This document shows, piece after piece, positions 18,609 through 29,563 of a stretch of DNA of 64,000 nt. The stretch comes from Pseudomonas fluorescens (GTDB lineage: Bacteria > Pseudomonadota > Gammaproteobacteria > Pseudomonadales > Pseudomonadaceae). How positions within the stretch are numbered: the first letter of the stretch is position 1; each line of letters begins with the position of its first letter. Location: positions 186,001 through 250,000 of the forward strand of contig NZ_CABVIX010000003.1 of NCBI RefSeq assembly GCF_902498185.1, in the 5' to 3' direction. The notes beneath the pieces were generated by a model. It saw only the letters and a program-made list of their open reading frames with translations. It was not told the origin of the DNA and made no database searches. Both the position numbers and the translations under genes were made by a program.

Positions 18609-20282
18609 ATGACCATGCTCAAAGACCCTTCGAAGAAGTACCGCGCCTTCCCGACCATCGACCTGCCCGACCGCACCTGGCCGTCGAAGACCATCACCCA
18701 GGCGCCGATCTGGTGCAGCTCCGACCTGCGTGATGGCAACCAGTCGCTGATCGAGCCGATGGACTCGGCGAAGAAGCTGCGCTTCTGGAAGACCCTGGTG
18801 CAGGTGGGGGTCAAGGAAATCGAAGCGTCCTTCCCGTCTGCCTCGCAGACCGATTTCGACTTCGTGCGCAGCCTGATCGAAGAGGGGCATATCCCCGACG
18901 ACACCACCATCCAGGTGCTGACCCAGGCCCGTGAAGACCTGATCGCGCGGACCTTCGAGTCGCTGCGTGGGGCCAGGAAGGCCATCGTCCACCTGTACAA
19001 CGCGACCTGCCCATCGTTCCGCCGCATCGTCTTCAACCAGGACAAGCAAGGCGTGAAGGACATCGCGGTCAACGCCGCCAAGCTGTTTGTCAAGTACGCC
19101 GCGCAGCAGCCGGAAACCCAGTGGACCTTCCAGTACTCGCCAGAGACCTTCAGCGCCACCGAGCTGGAGTTCGCCAAGGAAGTCTGCGACGCGGTGATCG
19201 AGGTGTGGAACCCGACCCCGCAGAACAAGGTGATCCTGAACCTGCCCGCGACCGTTGAAGTGGCCACGCCGAATATCTACGCCGACCAGATCGAATGGTT
19301 CTGCCGCAACGTCAGCCGCCGTGACAGCGTGATCATCAGCCTGCACACCCACAACGACCGTGGCACTGGCGTGGCCGCCACCGAGCTGGGCCTCATGGCC
19401 GGCGCCGACCGCGCCGAAGGCTGCCTGTTCGGCAACGGCGAGCGTACCGGCAACGTCGACCTGGTGACCTTGGCCCTGAACCTCTATACCCAGGGCATCG
19501 ATCCTCAGCTCGACTTCTCCGACATCGACGGCGTGCGCAAGGTGGTCGAAGAGTGCAACCAGCTGCCGGTACACCCGCGTCATCCGTACGTCGGTGACCT
19601 GGTCCACACCGCGTTCTCCGGTTCGCACCAGGATGCCATCCGCAAGGGCTTCACCCAGCAGAAGGAAGATACCCTCTGGGAAGTCCCTTACCTGCCGATC
19701 GACCCGGCCGACATCGGCCGCAGCTACGAGGCGGTGATCCGCGTCAACAGCCAGTCGGGCAAGGGCGGCATCACCTACCTGCTCGAGCAGGAATATGGCA
19801 TCAGCCTGCCGCGCCGCATGCAGATCGAGTTCAGCCAGGTGGTCCAGGGTGAAACCGACCGCCTGGGCCTGGAAATGACCGCACAGCAGATCCACAGCCT
19901 GCTGCACCGCGAATACCTGCAGGCCAATGCCCCGTATGCGCTGGTCAGCCACCGCCTGCAGGAAGAAAACGGCCACAGCGCCGTTGAAGTCGAGGTTTCC
20001 AGCGAAGGCGAGACCACCCTGCACTGGCGCGGCAAGGGCAACGGCGCCCTGGAAGCCCTGGTGGCCGGCCTGCCGATCGCCGTGGAGATCATGGACTACA
20101 ACGAGCATGCGATTGGCGCGGGTACCCATGCCAAGGCCGCAGCATATATCGAGCTTCGCGTTGCCGGCGGCCGCCCGGTGCACGGCGTGGGCATTGATGA
20201 AAACATCACTACCGCGAGCTTCAAGGCGCTGTTCAGTGCGCTCAACCGGTCGCTGAGCCAGCAAGCGGCCAAAGCTGCCTGA
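18609..20282 (+). CDS. leuA: 2-isopropylmalate synthase
   Basis: This 557-residue enzyme condenses acetyl-CoA with 2-oxoisovalerate, the first step of leucine synthesis. The catalytic barrel has [10 protein letters not shown] (metal site) and [10 protein letters not shown], and the C-terminal regulatory domain ends in [16 protein letters not shown]. The N-terminus, [20 protein letters not shown], identifies the longer IPMS form used by pseudomonads and actinobacteria. An AAGGA precedes the ATG at 18609; an open frame further upstream lacks this. The Leu-rich ORF just upstream suggests control by leucyl-tRNA supply. Confidence 0.97.
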   Translation: MTMLKDPSKKYRAFPTIDLPDRTWPSKTITQAPIWCSSDLRDGNQSLIEPMDSAKKLRFWKTLVQVGVKEIEASFPSASQTDFDFVRSLIEEGHIPDDTTIQVLTQAREDLIARTFESLRGARKAIVHLYNATCPSFRRIVFNQDKQGVKDIAVNAAKLFVKYAAQQPETQWTFQYSPETFSATELEFAKEVCDAVIEVWNPTPQNKVILNLPATVEVATPNIYADQIEWFCRNVSRRDSVIISLHTHNDRGTGVAATELGLMAGADRAEGCLFGNGERTGNVDLVTLALNLYTQGIDPQLDFSDIDGVRKVVEECNQLPVHPRHPYVGDLVHTAFSGSHQDAIRKGFTQQKEDTLWEVPYLPIDPADIGRSYEAVIRVNSQSGKGGITYLLEQEYGISLPRRMQIEFSQVVQGETDRLGLEMTAQQIHSLLHREYLQANAPYALVSHRLQEENGHSAVEVEVSSEGETTLHWRGKGNGALEALVAGLPIAVEIMDYNEHAIGAGTHAKAAAYIELRVAGGRPVHGVGIDENITTASFKALFSALNRSLSQQAAKAA

Positions 20283-20300
20283 TCGAATGACGCAGGCGTA

Positions 20301-20334
20301 AAAAAACCCGCATCCAAGGATGCGGGTTTTTTTT
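20301..20334. terminator. Bidirectional terminator between leuA and eda
   Basis: A perfect 9-bp stem CCCGCATCC / GGATGCGGG with an AA loop (20307-20326) is flanked by T8 on the plus side and A7 on the other. It can therefore end both convergent transcripts. Confidence 0.9.
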
Positions 20335-20367
20335 GATCATCGCGGCAAGGCTGCTGCCTCAGTCGAC

Positions 20368-21042
20368 TCAGTCCAGCAACGCCAACGCCTCTGCGCTGCA
20401 CGCTTCGATCCTTGCCCAGTCCTGGTTCTTGACCCAGCTGCTGTCGAGCATCCAGGTGCCGCCTACGCACATGACATTCGGCAGCGCCATGTAGCTGCGC
20501 ACGTTCCCTGGATTGACGCCGCCCGTAGGGCAGAAGCGGAGGTCGCCGAACGGGCCGGCAAAGGCCTTGATCGCCGCGACGCCGCCGCTGATCTCGGCAG
20601 GGAACAGCTTGAAGCGGCGGTAGCCCAGGGCATAGGCCATCATGATTTCCGACGGGGTGCTGATGCCCGGCAGCAGTGGAATGTCGCTTTCAACGCCCGC
20701 CTGGAGAATGTCCTGGGTGATACCCGGCGTCACCACGAATTGCGCGCCGGCGGTTTGTACGGCACTGAACATCGTGCGATCGAGCACGGTACCGGCACCG
20801 ACGCACAGCTCCGGGCGTTCGTTTCGCAGCACTTCGATGGCCCTGAGGCCGTGCTCCGAGCGCAGGGTCACTTCAAGCGTGCGGATGCCGCCTGCGGCCA
20901 AGGCATCGGCCAAGGGCAGGATGTCCTGCTCGCGGGCGATGGTGATCACCGGCAGGATGCGCGCCTGAGTGCAGATCGCATCGATCCGGGAGGCTTTTTC
21001 GGCCATGTTGAGCAGCGGCGTTTGGCGTTCAAGCGTGGTCAT
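20368..21042 (-). CDS. eda: KDPG aldolase
   Basis: This 224-residue aldolase splits 2-keto-3-deoxy-6-phosphogluconate to pyruvate and glyceraldehyde-3-phosphate, the last step of the Entner-Doudoroff path. The Schiff-base Lys is in RRFKLFPAE. TLEVTLRS, CPTGGV and CVGGTW are family motifs. The ATG at 21040-21042 gives MTTLERQTPL, the usual pseudomonad start. It is the last gene of zwf-pgl-eda. Confidence 0.97.
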   Translation of the reverse strand: MTTLERQTPLLNMAEKASRIDAICTQARILPVITIAREQDILPLADALAAGGIRTLEVTLRSEHGLRAIEVLRNERPELCVGAGTVLDRTMFSAVQTAGAQFVVTPGITQDILQAGVESDIPLLPGISTPSEIMMAYALGYRRFKLFPAEISGGVAAIKAFAGPFGDLRFCPTGGVNPGNVRSYMALPNVMCVGGTWMLDSSWVKNQDWARIEACSAEALALLD

Positions 21043-21059
21043 GACAGCGGATCCTTGGC

Positions 21060-21773
21060 TCATGGGCACCAGTAGATGTCCAGGGGGTCTTGAAGAAAGG
21101 CGCGAATCGGCATTTCGGCGAGGTCGGTGCCTGCCAGTGCGGCGCGCAGGGTATCGAGCTTGCCAGGGCCTTGCATGGACAGCACCGTGAAAGCGGCGGT
21201 GCCCAGCAACGAGCGCGTCATGCTCAGGCGCTGGTGCGGCACGCTTGGTGCGAGCATCGGCAGGCAGCGGCGGCTCGCGCCCGGCACAAGGCCCGCATCG
21301 ATGTTGGGGCTGTTGGGGAACAGCGACGCCGTATGGCCATCATCGCCCATGCCCAGCACCAGTACATCGATTGCAGGCAGGTCAGCGAGTGCCTGGTCGG
21401 CCTCCTCGGCCGCGGCCTCGAGCGTTGCGCTGGCACGGTACAGGCTGAAGAAGCGGGCCTTGGCCGCCTCCCCTACAAGCAGATGACGCTTGAGCAGGCC
21501 TGCGTTGCTGTCGGCATGCTCGACCGGTACCCAGCGCTCGTCGGCAAGCGTCACCACGACCTTGGACCAGTCCAGCGTTTGCTGCGAAAGCTGCTCGAGA
21601 AACGGCACCGGGCTGCGTCCGCCAGACAGCACGACGGTCGCCTGCCCGCGCGTGGCAATGGCCTGGCGCAAGCGCTGGGCCACATCGGTGGCCAGTTCGA
21701 CGGCCAGTTGCCCCGGCCCGTTCAGTTCATGCACCTTCACGGTGTCCGGAAATTGCAGTTCAGATATCGCCAT
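21060..21773 (-). CDS. pgl: 6-phosphogluconolactonase
   Basis: This 237-residue lactonase hydrolyses 6-phosphogluconolactone. Family motifs are [21 protein letters not shown] and [13 protein letters not shown]. The start [10 protein letters not shown] at 21771-21773 overlaps the last codons of zwf by 14 bp, so translation is probably coupled. Codons upstream would also be in frame but lie deeper inside zwf. Confidence 0.96.
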   Translation of the reverse strand: MAISELQFPDTVKVHELNGPGQLAVELATDVAQRLRQAIATRGQATVVLSGGRSPVPFLEQLSQQTLDWSKVVVTLADERWVPVEHADSNAGLLKRHLLVGEAAKARFFSLYRASATLEAAAEEADQALADLPAIDVLVLGMGDDGHTASLFPNSPNIDAGLVPGASRRCLPMLAPSVPHQRLSMTRSLLGTAAFTVLSMQGPGKLDTLRAALAGTDLAEMPIRAFLQDPLDIYWCP

Positions 21774-23229
21774 ACCACGCCCTCCCATCTCGGGTGATCA
21801 GTGCAATCGAGCTCATCGGCCCCCACGAACCCGCCGCGTACGGCTTGGGGGCATCGCCGGCGGCTTTCCAGCCGGCGATCAGCTGGTCGCACCATTTCCA
21901 TGCATATTCGATCTCGTCCTTGCGCACGAACAGGTTCTGGTTGCCCCGCATCACTTCGAGCAACAGGCGCTCGTAGGCATCCGGAATCCGCGCGCTGCGC
22001 CAGGCGTCGGAAAAATTGAGCTGCAAGGGCCCGCTGCGCAGCTGCATGCCCTTGTCCAGTCCTTGCTCCTTGGTCATCACTCGCAAGGAAATACCTTCGT
22101 CAGGCTGCAGGCGGATGATCAGCTTGTTGCCGATCTGCAGGCGCTGCTCCGGTGCGAAGATGTAGTGCGGCGTCTCCTTGAAGTGGATGACGATCTGCGA
22201 CAGTTTCTGCGGCATGCGCTTGCCGGTGCGCAGGTAGAACGGCACGCCGGCCCAGCGCCAGTTGCGGATATCGGCCCGCAGCGCGACAAAGGTTTCAGTG
22301 TCACTCTGCGCATTGGCGTTGTCTTCGTCCAGGTAGCCCGGCACCGGCCGGCCTTCACTGTAGCCCGCGATGTACTGGCCACGGACCACCCGATTGCTCA
22401 GGCCTTCCCCGGTGATCGGGGCCAGCGCCTTGAGCACCTTGACCTTCTCGTCGCGAATACTGTCGGCCGACAGGTCGCTGGGCGGGTCCATGGCGATAAG
22501 ACAGAGCAGCTGCAGCAGATGGTTCTGGATCATGTCGCGCAGCTGTCCAGCCTTGTCGAAATAGCCCCAGCGCCCTTCGATGCCGACCTTTTCCGCCACG
22601 GTGATTTCCACGTGGGAGATGGAGTTCTGGTTCCACTGGGTTTCGAACAGGCTGTTGGCAAAGCGCAGTGCGATGAGGTTCTGCACCGTTTCCTTGCCCA
22701 GATAGTGGTCGATGCGATAGACGCGGTTCTCGGGAAAGAACCGCGCAACAGCGTCGTTGACCCGGCGCGACGATTCGAGGTCGTGGCCGATGGGCTTTTC
22801 AAGGACGACGCGGGTGCGAGGTGCCAGGCCGACCTTGTCCAGGTTCTCGCAGATCGCGCCATAGACCGCAGCCGCCGTGGCGAAATAGGCAATCAAGGGC
22901 AGCTCCCCCGCCACCTGCTCGGCCAGGACCTGATAGCCCTCGACCTGGACAAAATCCACATGCAGGTAGCTCAGGCGCCCAAGGAACCGCTCCAGCGCCT
23001 GTGCCTCCAGATCGACAGCGGGGACGTGCAGGCGCAAGTGCCCCTCGATGGTCGCCAGGTGTGCCTCGGCACTGCCTGCCTCGCGGCCCAGCGCGAGCAA
23101 GCAGGTATCGGAGTGCAGCAGGCCGGCACGGTCGAGTTGATAGAGAGCAGGAAACAGCTTGCGCAATGCCAGGTCGCCGAGGGCGCCAAACAGGGCAAAC
23201 GTGCAAGGTTCAACGCTGATCGCAGCCAT
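21760..23229 (-). CDS. zwf: Glucose-6-phosphate 1-dehydrogenase
   Basis: This 489-residue enzyme oxidises glucose-6-phosphate and feeds the Entner-Doudoroff path. It has the cofactor-binding [11 protein letters not shown] and the active-site RIDHYLGKE with the catalytic His. The usual Ser of GASGDL is Leu, a variant I associate with one Zwf type in this group. The start [11 protein letters not shown] at 23227-23229 was preferred over an upstream ATG. It is divergent from hexR, with a HexR-like operator between. Confidence 0.97.
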   Translation of the reverse strand: MAAISVEPCTFALFGALGDLALRKLFPALYQLDRAGLLHSDTCLLALGREAGSAEAHLATIEGHLRLHVPAVDLEAQALERFLGRLSYLHVDFVQVEGYQVLAEQVAGELPLIAYFATAAAVYGAICENLDKVGLAPRTRVVLEKPIGHDLESSRRVNDAVARFFPENRVYRIDHYLGKETVQNLIALRFANSLFETQWNQNSISHVEITVAEKVGIEGRWGYFDKAGQLRDMIQNHLLQLLCLIAMDPPSDLSADSIRDEKVKVLKALAPITGEGLSNRVVRGQYIAGYSEGRPVPGYLDEDNANAQSDTETFVALRADIRNWRWAGVPFYLRTGKRMPQKLSQIVIHFKETPHYIFAPEQRLQIGNKLIIRLQPDEGISLRVMTKEQGLDKGMQLRSGPLQLNFSDAWRSARIPDAYERLLLEVMRGNQNLFVRKDEIEYAWKWCDQLIAGWKAAGDAPKPYAAGSWGPMSSIALITRDGRAWYGDI

Positions 23230-23293
23230 GATGTTGGTTCTTTTATAAAGTTGGACTAGGAATACCGGTTTCAATCACGCTTTTCAAGCAATA

Positions 23294-23311
23294 ATGTAGT
23301 AAAAACCACAA
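23294..23311. promoter_or_regulatory. Possible HexR operator before zwf
   Basis: ATGTAGTAAAAACCACAA reads as an imperfect TTGT...ACAA-type palindrome on the opposite strand, about 65 bp upstream of zwf. It is weaker than the two sites near edd and gap. HexR control of zwf is established for P. putida; the exact site is inferred. Confidence 0.5.
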
Positions 23312-23433
23312 CATATCCGACAGTCGCCATTTTCGTGTGGTGTACCATCCGGGCCATCAGTACGATAGGCCACTGTGCAAAAAAGCCAGCTGCCAATGAC
23401 AGCCGGCTGTCTTCCCGACCCAAGGACACCCCC

Positions 23434-24303
23434 ATGGACCGCGTGCGAAACCTCCTGGAACAAATCCAGGGACGCCTCGAAGAGCTGAACAAGGCCGAAC
23501 GCAAAGTCGCCGAAGTCATCCTGCTCAACCCGCAACAAGCTACCCGTTTCAGCATTGCCGCCCTGGCCCAGGCTGCCAAGGTCAGCGAGCCTACCGTCAA
23601 CCGCTTCTGCCGCTCGTTTGGCGTCAGCGGGTACCCCGAGCTCAAGCTGCAACTGGCGCAAAGCCTCGCCAGCGGGGCCGCCTACGTCAGCCGGGCGGTG
23701 GAAGCCGACGATGATCCGGCCTCCTACACCCAGAAGATCTTCGGCAGCGCCATCGCCTCGCTCGACAGTGCCTGCCAGCAACTGGACCCGCAGCAGATCA
23801 GCCGCGCCGTCGACATGCTGATCCAGGCCCGGCAGATTCACTTCTTCGGGCTGGGCGCCTCGGCGCCGGTAGCACTGGACGCGCAGCACAAGTTCTTTCG
23901 TTTCAACCTGGCCGTGTCGGCCCATGCCGACGTGCTGATGCAGCGCATGCTGGCCTCGGTGGCGCACACCGGTGACCTGTTCGTGATCATTTCGTATACC
24001 GGGCGTACCCGCGAACTGGTCGAAGTCGCCCGGCTGGCGCGCGACAACGGCGCTTCGGTGCTGGGCCTTACCGCCGCCAATTCTCCGCTGGCCAAGGCGT
24101 GCAGCCTGAGCTTGCATATTCCACTGCCCGAAGACACCGACATCTACATGCCAATGACGTCGCGCATCATCCAGCTGACTGTGCTCGACGTGCTGGCCAC
24201 CGGTATGACCCTGCGCCGTGGCGTGGATTTCCAACCGCACCTGCGCAAGATCAAGGAAAGCCTCAACGCCAGCCGCTACCCGATCGACGACGAGCTCAGC
24301 TGA
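23434..24303 (+). CDS. hexR: HexR, RpiR-family repressor of glucose catabolism
   Basis: This 289-residue repressor has an N-terminal RpiR helix-turn-helix ([25 protein letters not shown], about residues 34-58). The C-terminal SIS sugar-phosphate domain carries [10 protein letters not shown] and [14 protein letters not shown]. In P. putida the homologue senses KDPG and controls zwf, edd and gap-1. The ATG at 23434 gives the standard [12 protein letters not shown]. It is divergent from zwf, and its 3' end overlaps that of the mutarotase gene by 8 bp. Confidence 0.97.
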   Translation: MDRVRNLLEQIQGRLEELNKAERKVAEVILLNPQQATRFSIAALAQAAKVSEPTVNRFCRSFGVSGYPELKLQLAQSLASGAAYVSRAVEADDDPASYTQKIFGSAIASLDSACQQLDPQQISRAVDMLIQARQIHFFGLGASAPVALDAQHKFFRFNLAVSAHADVLMQRMLASVAHTGDLFVIISYTGRTRELVEVARLARDNGASVLGLTAANSPLAKACSLSLHIPLPEDTDIYMPMTSRIIQLTVLDVLATGMTLRRGVDFQPHLRKIKESLNASRYPIDDELS

Positions 24304-25150
24304 GACGGTGCGCCTGCAAGTGCAGGTGTGCCTGTTCTCCCGGTGCCAGGCTCAGGCCGTCGTCACAGCCGCTGGCGGCCTCGACGCAGACAAAGCCCTG
24401 GGTCTCGCGGCCGCTGACCCCGAGCAAGGGGCGATTGCCAGGGTGCCAGACCACGGTGTCATCGCTGTTACCGGTATCGATGCACAGTTGGCGCTGCCAG
24501 GCGGGGTCGTGTAGCTGCACTTGCGCGGTATCGGGATATACCCGCTGACACCCACCCTTGACCTTCAATGCCTCGTTCTGCCGGCAGGCCTGGCGGTTGA
24601 GACGGTCATAACCTTCGACATTCTCCAGGCCAGACAGCGCTATCTCGGCGACGTTGCTGATACGCCAGTAGGCCAGCAGAGCATGGCTCAACTGGCAAGG
24701 CTCGCTGTCCTGATGCTCGGTACTCAGGCGCAGCTCCATGCGTTGGCCCAAGCGTGCGTGGAGGTCGACCTGCCAATCGCACAACTGCAACCGCCATTTC
24801 AGGGTCACGCCCTCCTCGTCCTCGCTGCTGTCGAGCAGTTTCCAGTCCAGCAGCCGCGCCCAGCCGTGCGCAGGCCAGAGGTCTTCGCTGGGATGCCGGC
24901 CGTACCAGGGCCAGCATACCGGCACCCCACCACGGATCGCGCCGACTTGCGGCCACTGTTCGGCGCACCATAGCCATGGGCGCTCCCCCTCTGGCTGGAA
25001 GTGCAGCAACTGCGCGCCCTGGCGGCTGAACGCGGCCTGGCAGCGGGGATGGTCGATGATCAGCACATCGCGCTGCTGGTAACGCTCCCACTCGAAGGTC
25101 GGCCTGGGCCGTTGCGGGGTGAAGAAGCGGTGGAGCGGATGTTCGGGCAT
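24296..25150 (-). CDS. yeaD: D-hexose-6-phosphate mutarotase (YeaD type)
   Basis: This 284-residue aldose-1-epimerase-fold protein interconverts anomers of hexose-6-phosphates. [22 protein letters not shown] and the catalytic-Glu region near the C-terminus (VCVEAASG) fit the family. The start [10 protein letters not shown] at 25148-25150 was chosen over an upstream ATG. It lies downstream of oprB in the glucose-uptake operon direction, separated from it by a REP-like hairpin. Confidence 0.9.
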   Translation of the reverse strand: MPEHPLHRFFTPQRPRPTFEWERYQQRDVLIIDHPRCQAAFSRQGAQLLHFQPEGERPWLWCAEQWPQVGAIRGGVPVCWPWYGRHPSEDLWPAHGWARLLDWKLLDSSEDEEGVTLKWRLQLCDWQVDLHARLGQRMELRLSTEHQDSEPCQLSHALLAYWRISNVAEIALSGLENVEGYDRLNRQACRQNEALKVKGGCQRVYPDTAQVQLHDPAWQRQLCIDTGNSDDTVVWHPGNRPLLGVSGRETQGFVCVEAASGCDDGLSLAPGEQAHLHLQAHRLS

Positions 25151-25178
25151 TGGGTAACTCTTGTTATTGATGTGATTG

Positions 25179-25229
25179 CCAATCGCGGGCAAGTCGGGAC
25201 GCCGAACCGTCCGACTTGCCCGCGATTGG
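25179..25229. repeat. Long perfect hairpin, REP-like
   Basis: Two perfect 19-bp arms (CCAATCGCGGGCAAGTCGG and its complement) flank a 13-nt loop. CGCGGGCAAG is a hallmark of P. putida REP sequences, and the core GTCGGGACGCCGAACCG recurs at 6002-6018. Placed between oprB and the mutarotase gene, it may protect the upstream message or attenuate the downstream one. Confidence 0.8.
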
Positions 25230-25274
25230 CCCCACAGCGGTCTCGAAGAGGGCGTAAATTTACAACAAAACGTC

Positions 25275-26612
25275 CTAGAACGACGACTGAATCTTTACCC
25301 CCGCGACCAGGGCGTTATCCACCTCGTCCACACCGCCCGGGCGCTTGATGTATTGCAGGTTGGGCCGCACGGTCAGCCAGTTGGTGACGTGGAAGCCGTA
25401 GTACAGCTCGGCGTTGTACTCGCTGCGCTGCACGGGCACGAAGCCTGAATCGTCGTAGCGGGTGATGCCGCTCTGGGCGTTGAGCTGCTCCGCGCGCCGC
25501 TTCACATCGTCGTTGACGTGAATGCGGGCTATGCCGAATCCGATGTCATCCTTGGGCCGCGCGTCGAACGCGCCGGTGTAGACCAGGCCTACCTGCTGGT
25601 AGTTGTCGACCACGTTGGTGGCCTTGTCATGCACGGTGAGGTTGGCGAACAGGCTCAGGCCGCGGCTGGCATCGCCGTCGTGAGCGGTCACCTGCTGCTG
25701 CGCCACCACCCACCAGCCATGCTTGCTGGAATGTGACTTGAAGGCGTTGCCGGTGACCCCCTGAGGCTGGCCATCGAGATCGTCATACACGTCGTCGGCC
25801 TTCGCGGTGCTGTAGTAGTAGCCCAGGCGGTAGGTGCCCGGCAGGCCTCCAGGGGTGGGCGACCAGACCATTTCCACCGGCAGGATCGCACCCTTGGTGC
25901 CGCTGGTGCTGAGCTTGAAGCCGTTGCCGGTCTCGAGGTTGGAAGGGTTCTGCTCGAAGGCGCCAGCCTGGACGAAGAAGTCCGGGGTGAGGTTGTAGCG
26001 CACCCGCAGTGCCCACTGGCTGACCGGCCAGTTGTACCAGATGCCGCCGACCCAGTTGCCGACCTGTGAGCCGCAGAATGCGAGGTTCTGGAAGTCACAG
26101 GGGAAGGTATTGAACTCCTCGCCCGGGCCGTAGCGGCCGAATTTCACATCCAGCGCGCCGTCGAAGTATTTCTGCTTGATCCACAACTGGGTCAGTCGCC
26201 AGGTCTGGCCGCGACCCCACACCTCCTGCACCGAGCTCAGGTGCCCGGCACGCGGATCACCAATGCGGTCGTTGGACAGGTTGCGGCCGCTGCGCTCGGT
26301 GATCGCGAGCTTGAACTCGGTGTCCTGCCAGCCCAGGATCTTCTGCAGGTCCAGGTGCATGCCCAAGGCGAACTGGTCGCTGTAGCGCGCCGTCTGGTCG
26401 TCGTTGTAGCCGCCGTTGAGGTTGCTCGCCACCTCGCCGACGTAGTCCAGGGTAAAGTCGTAGCCCTTGTCGAGCAGCTCGGTGCGGGTGCCACCCCAGT
26501 CGCCGCTCATCCATCTGGAATCGGCAGAAAAGGCCTCGGCAGCTTGCGCCTGTCCGGCAACGCCCAGGGCCGCCAGCAGGGTCAGCGACCCCAGGCTTTT
26601 GCGATACGCCAT
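25275..26612 (-). CDS. oprB: Carbohydrate-selective porin OprB
   Basis: This 445-residue outer-membrane porin is for glucose and related sugars. The signal peptide ends at QAQA, the mature part opens FSADSRWMSGDWGGTRTEL, and the C-terminus ends VAGVKIQSSF with the Phe typical of outer-membrane beta-barrels. It is the outer-membrane partner of the GtsABCD transporter encoded immediately upstream, 18 bp away. Confidence 0.95.
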   Translation of the reverse strand: MAYRKSLGSLTLLAALGVAGQAQAAEAFSADSRWMSGDWGGTRTELLDKGYDFTLDYVGEVASNLNGGYNDDQTARYSDQFALGMHLDLQKILGWQDTEFKLAITERSGRNLSNDRIGDPRAGHLSSVQEVWGRGQTWRLTQLWIKQKYFDGALDVKFGRYGPGEEFNTFPCDFQNLAFCGSQVGNWVGGIWYNWPVSQWALRVRYNLTPDFFVQAGAFEQNPSNLETGNGFKLSTSGTKGAILPVEMVWSPTPGGLPGTYRLGYYYSTAKADDVYDDLDGQPQGVTGNAFKSHSSKHGWWVVAQQQVTAHDGDASRGLSLFANLTVHDKATNVVDNYQQVGLVYTGAFDARPKDDIGFGIARIHVNDDVKRRAEQLNAQSGITRYDDSGFVPVQRSEYNAELYYGFHVTNWLTVRPNLQYIKRPGGVDEVDNALVAGVKIQSSF

Positions 26613-26630
26613 CGTTGTATCCTCGCTTTC

Positions 26631-27749
26631 TTATTGTTGTGGTTGTGTTGAATCCAGCCGCTCGCCGCTCACCGCGTCGAACAGCAATACCTTCGCAGGG
26701 TCGAACTGCAGGGTCAGGTTGTCGCCGACGCGGCAGCTGACATCGGGGGCCAGGCGGCAACAGACCTTGGTCTGGTTGAGGGTGACGAACACCAGCAAGT
26801 CCGGCCCGGTGGGCTCGGTGACCTGCACCTCGGTGCGCAGGCATGGCGGATCATTGCGCTCGCCCGCCGCCAGGGTAATCTGTTCGGGGCGGATGCCGAG
26901 GATCACCTCGCGTGATTCCAGCCCGGCGGCGCCGGTCCCGAGCGGCAGCTCGCAGTGCGCCTGGCCACTGTCGAGCAATGCCAGCAGGCGCCCGTCCTGG
27001 CGGGTCAGGCGCGCCGGGATGAAGTTCATCGGCGGCGAACCGATGAAGCTTGCGACAAACAGGTTCGCCGGGTCGTTATAGATCTGCTGGGGCGTGCCGA
27101 ACTGCTGGATCACACCGTCCTTCATCACTGCCACCTTGTCGCCCAGGGTCATGGCTTCGATCTGGTCGTGGGTGACGTACACCGTCGTGGTTTTCAGGCG
27201 CTGGTGCATCAGCTTGATCTCGGTGCGCATCTCTACCCGCAGCTTGGCGTCCAGGTTCGACAGCGGCTCGTCGAACAGGTAGATCTTGGGCCGCCGCGCC
27301 AGCGCCCGGCCCATGGCCACGCGCTGCTGCTGGCCACCGGACAGCTGGCCGGGCTTGCGGCCCAGCAGATGCTCGATCTGCAGCAGCCGTGATACCCGCG
27401 ACACTTCTTCGTCGATGGCTGCCTGGGGCATCTTGCGGATCTTCAGGCCAAACGCGATGTTGTCGCGCACGTTCATGGTCGGATAGAGCGCGTAGGATTG
27501 GAAGACCATGGCGATGTCACGGTCCTTGGGGCTCATGCCACTGATGTCGGCGCCATTTACCAGGATCTCGCCACCGCTGATCTGCTCAAGGCCCGCGATG
27601 CAGTTCATCAGGGTCGACTTGCCGCAGCCCGAAGGCCCGACCAGGATCAGGAACTCTCCCGAATCGATGGCCAGGTCGATGGCCTTCAGCGTGTCCGGCA
27701 GGCCGCTGCCGTAGGTCTTGTTGACGTTGCAGAGTTGAAGACGAGCCAT
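26631..27749 (-). CDS. gtsD: Glucose ABC transporter, ATP-binding protein
   Basis: This 372-residue ATPase is of the MalK/UgpC type. Motifs: Walker [10 protein letters not shown] (about residues 37-45), signature LSGGQQQR, Walker B IYLFDEP and switch His in VYVTHDQ. The C-terminal regulatory OB region follows. It starts 4 bp after gtsC and powers glucose uptake across the inner membrane. Confidence 0.95.
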   Translation of the reverse strand: MARLQLCNVNKTYGSGLPDTLKAIDLAIDSGEFLILVGPSGCGKSTLMNCIAGLEQISGGEILVNGADISGMSPKDRDIAMVFQSYALYPTMNVRDNIAFGLKIRKMPQAAIDEEVSRVSRLLQIEHLLGRKPGQLSGGQQQRVAMGRALARRPKIYLFDEPLSNLDAKLRVEMRTEIKLMHQRLKTTTVYVTHDQIEAMTLGDKVAVMKDGVIQQFGTPQQIYNDPANLFVASFIGSPPMNFIPARLTRQDGRLLALLDSGQAHCELPLGTGAAGLESREVILGIRPEQITLAAGERNDPPCLRTEVQVTEPTGPDLLVFVTLNQTKVCCRLAPDVSCRVGDNLTLQFDPAKVLLFDAVSGERLDSTQPQQ

Positions 27750-27753
27750 GTGC

Positions 27754-28590
27754 CTACCCCTTGACCGCGCCAGCGGTAAGCCCGCGCAGGAAATATTTGC
27801 CAGCCACGATGTAGAGCACCAGGGTCGGTAGCCCAGCGATCATCGCCGCCGCCATGTCGACGTTGTATTCCTTGACCCCGGTGCTGGTGTTGACCAGGTT
27901 GTTCAGGGCCACGGTGATCGGCTGGCCGTCCCCGCTGGCGAACACCACGCCGAAGAGAAAGTCGTTCCAGATCTGGGTGAACTGCCAGATCAGGCAGACC
28001 ATGATGATCGGCACCGACATCGGCAGCAGGATCCTGCCGAAAATGGTGAAGAACCCCGCCCCATCGAGCCGAGCCGCCTGCACCAGTGCCTGGGGCACGC
28101 TGCAATAGTAGTTGCGGAAGAACAGCGTGGTGAACGCCAGCCCGTACACCACGTGCACCAGCACCAGGCCGGTCGTGGTGCTGGCCAGGCCCAGCTTGCC
28201 CAGGGTGAACGACGCAGGCAGCAGCACCGTCTGGAACGGCAGGAAGCAGCCGAACAGCAGCAGCCCGAAAAACAGCTGCGAGCCACGAAAGCGCCACATC
28301 GACAGTACGTAGCCATTGAGTGCGCCCAGCAGCGTGGAGATCAGCACGGCGGGCACGGTGATCTTCACCGAGTTCCAGAAGTAGCCACCTACCGCGTCCC
28401 AGGCCTTGAACCAGCCGATGCCGGTGAACATCTCGGGCCAGCTCAGCAGGTTGCCGGTGCGGATGTCCTCGGGCGCCTTGAAGCTGGTCAGCAGCATGAC
28501 GATCAGCGGGATCAGGTACAGCGCGCAGGCCAGCAGCAAGGTGCCATGGATGGCGATGCGGCTTGGTGAAATCCAGCGGCGGCTAGTCAT
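27754..28590 (-). CDS. gtsC: Glucose ABC transporter, permease 2
   Basis: This 278-residue inner-membrane protein has six predicted membrane segments and the EAA-type loop around VQAARLDGAGFFTIFGRILLP. It is the MalG-type partner of GtsB. Its start overlaps the end of gtsB by 8 bp. Confidence 0.95.
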   Translation of the reverse strand: MTSRRWISPSRIAIHGTLLLACALYLIPLIVMLLTSFKAPEDIRTGNLLSWPEMFTGIGWFKAWDAVGGYFWNSVKITVPAVLISTLLGALNGYVLSMWRFRGSQLFFGLLLFGCFLPFQTVLLPASFTLGKLGLASTTTGLVLVHVVYGLAFTTLFFRNYYCSVPQALVQAARLDGAGFFTIFGRILLPMSVPIIMVCLIWQFTQIWNDFLFGVVFASGDGQPITVALNNLVNTSTGVKEYNVDMAAAMIAGLPTLVLYIVAGKYFLRGLTAGAVKG

Positions 28591-29491
28591 GGCGCTTGTT
28601 CCTCAGTTCCGAGTACAGGTAGGGCACCAGGATTGCCAGGATCGCGCCCAGCATCAGGATGGCGCTGGCCGAGCCCATGCCCATCTGCCCCCGGCTGAAG
28701 GTGAACGAATACATGAACATCGCCGGCAGGTCGGAGGCGTAGCCAGGGCCGCCCGCGGTCATGGCCGCGACCAGGTCGAAGCTCTTGATGGCGATGTGCG
28801 CCAGAATCATCACGGCGCTGAAGAACACTGGCCGCAGGCTGGGCAACACGATCCGCAGGTAGATCCGCGGCAGGCTTGCGCCGTCGACCTGGGCGGCCCG
28901 CACGATGGACGAGTCGACGCCGCGCAGGCCTGCCAGGAACAACGCCATGACAAAGCCCGAGGCCTGCCATACCGCGGCGATCACCAGGCAGTACACCACC
29001 CGCTCCGGGTCGACCAGCCAGTCGAAGCGAAAGCCCTCCCAACCCCAGTCACGCAGCAGCTTGTCCAGGCCCAGTCCTGGATTGAGCAGCCATTTCCACG
29101 CGGTGCCGGTGACGATCATCGACAGGGCCATGGGGTAGAGGTAGATCGTGCGGATGAACCCTTCGCGGCGGATGCGCTGGTCGAGCAGCACGGCCAGCAG
29201 CACGCCGATCACCAGGCTGATGCCGATGAACAGACCGCCGAACACCATCAGGTTCTTGCTCGCGACCCACCAGCGGTCATTGCCCATCAGCTTGATGTAC
29301 TGGTCCAGGCCTACCCATTTGTAGCTGGGCATGAAACTGGAGCTGGTGAACGACAGCACGAAGGTCCAGAGGATGTAGCCGTAGAAGCCGACCAGCACGA
29401 TCAGCATGCTGGGGGCCAGTACCAGTTTGGGTAGCCAGCGTTGCAGAGCGTCCACGGGGGAGGCCCGCAGGGGTGCGGTAAGGGTTGTCAT
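28583..29491 (-). CDS. gtsB: Glucose ABC transporter, permease 1
   Basis: This 302-residue MalF-type permease has about six membrane spans and an EAA loop (VRAAQVDGASLPRIYLRIVLP). The ATG at 29489-29491 (MTTLTAPLRA) was chosen over an upstream in-frame start. It lies 72 bp after gtsA in the same operon. Confidence 0.95.
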   Translation of the reverse strand: MTTLTAPLRASPVDALQRWLPKLVLAPSMLIVLVGFYGYILWTFVLSFTSSSFMPSYKWVGLDQYIKLMGNDRWWVASKNLMVFGGLFIGISLVIGVLLAVLLDQRIRREGFIRTIYLYPMALSMIVTGTAWKWLLNPGLGLDKLLRDWGWEGFRFDWLVDPERVVYCLVIAAVWQASGFVMALFLAGLRGVDSSIVRAAQVDGASLPRIYLRIVLPSLRPVFFSAVMILAHIAIKSFDLVAAMTAGGPGYASDLPAMFMYSFTFSRGQMGMGSASAILMLGAILAILVPYLYSELRNKRHD

Positions 29492-29563
29492 GGAAATATC
29501 CCGAATGTGGGCGCGGCTCTCTGTTGGTGGCGGTTCGGCGTACCGACAAAAAGCGCGCAAGCC

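Noticed and set aside
24296..24303. Frame error at the overlapping ends of hexR and the mutarotase gene
   Set aside because: An 8-bp overlap of convergent stop regions is normal, and both proteins have complete C-termini.
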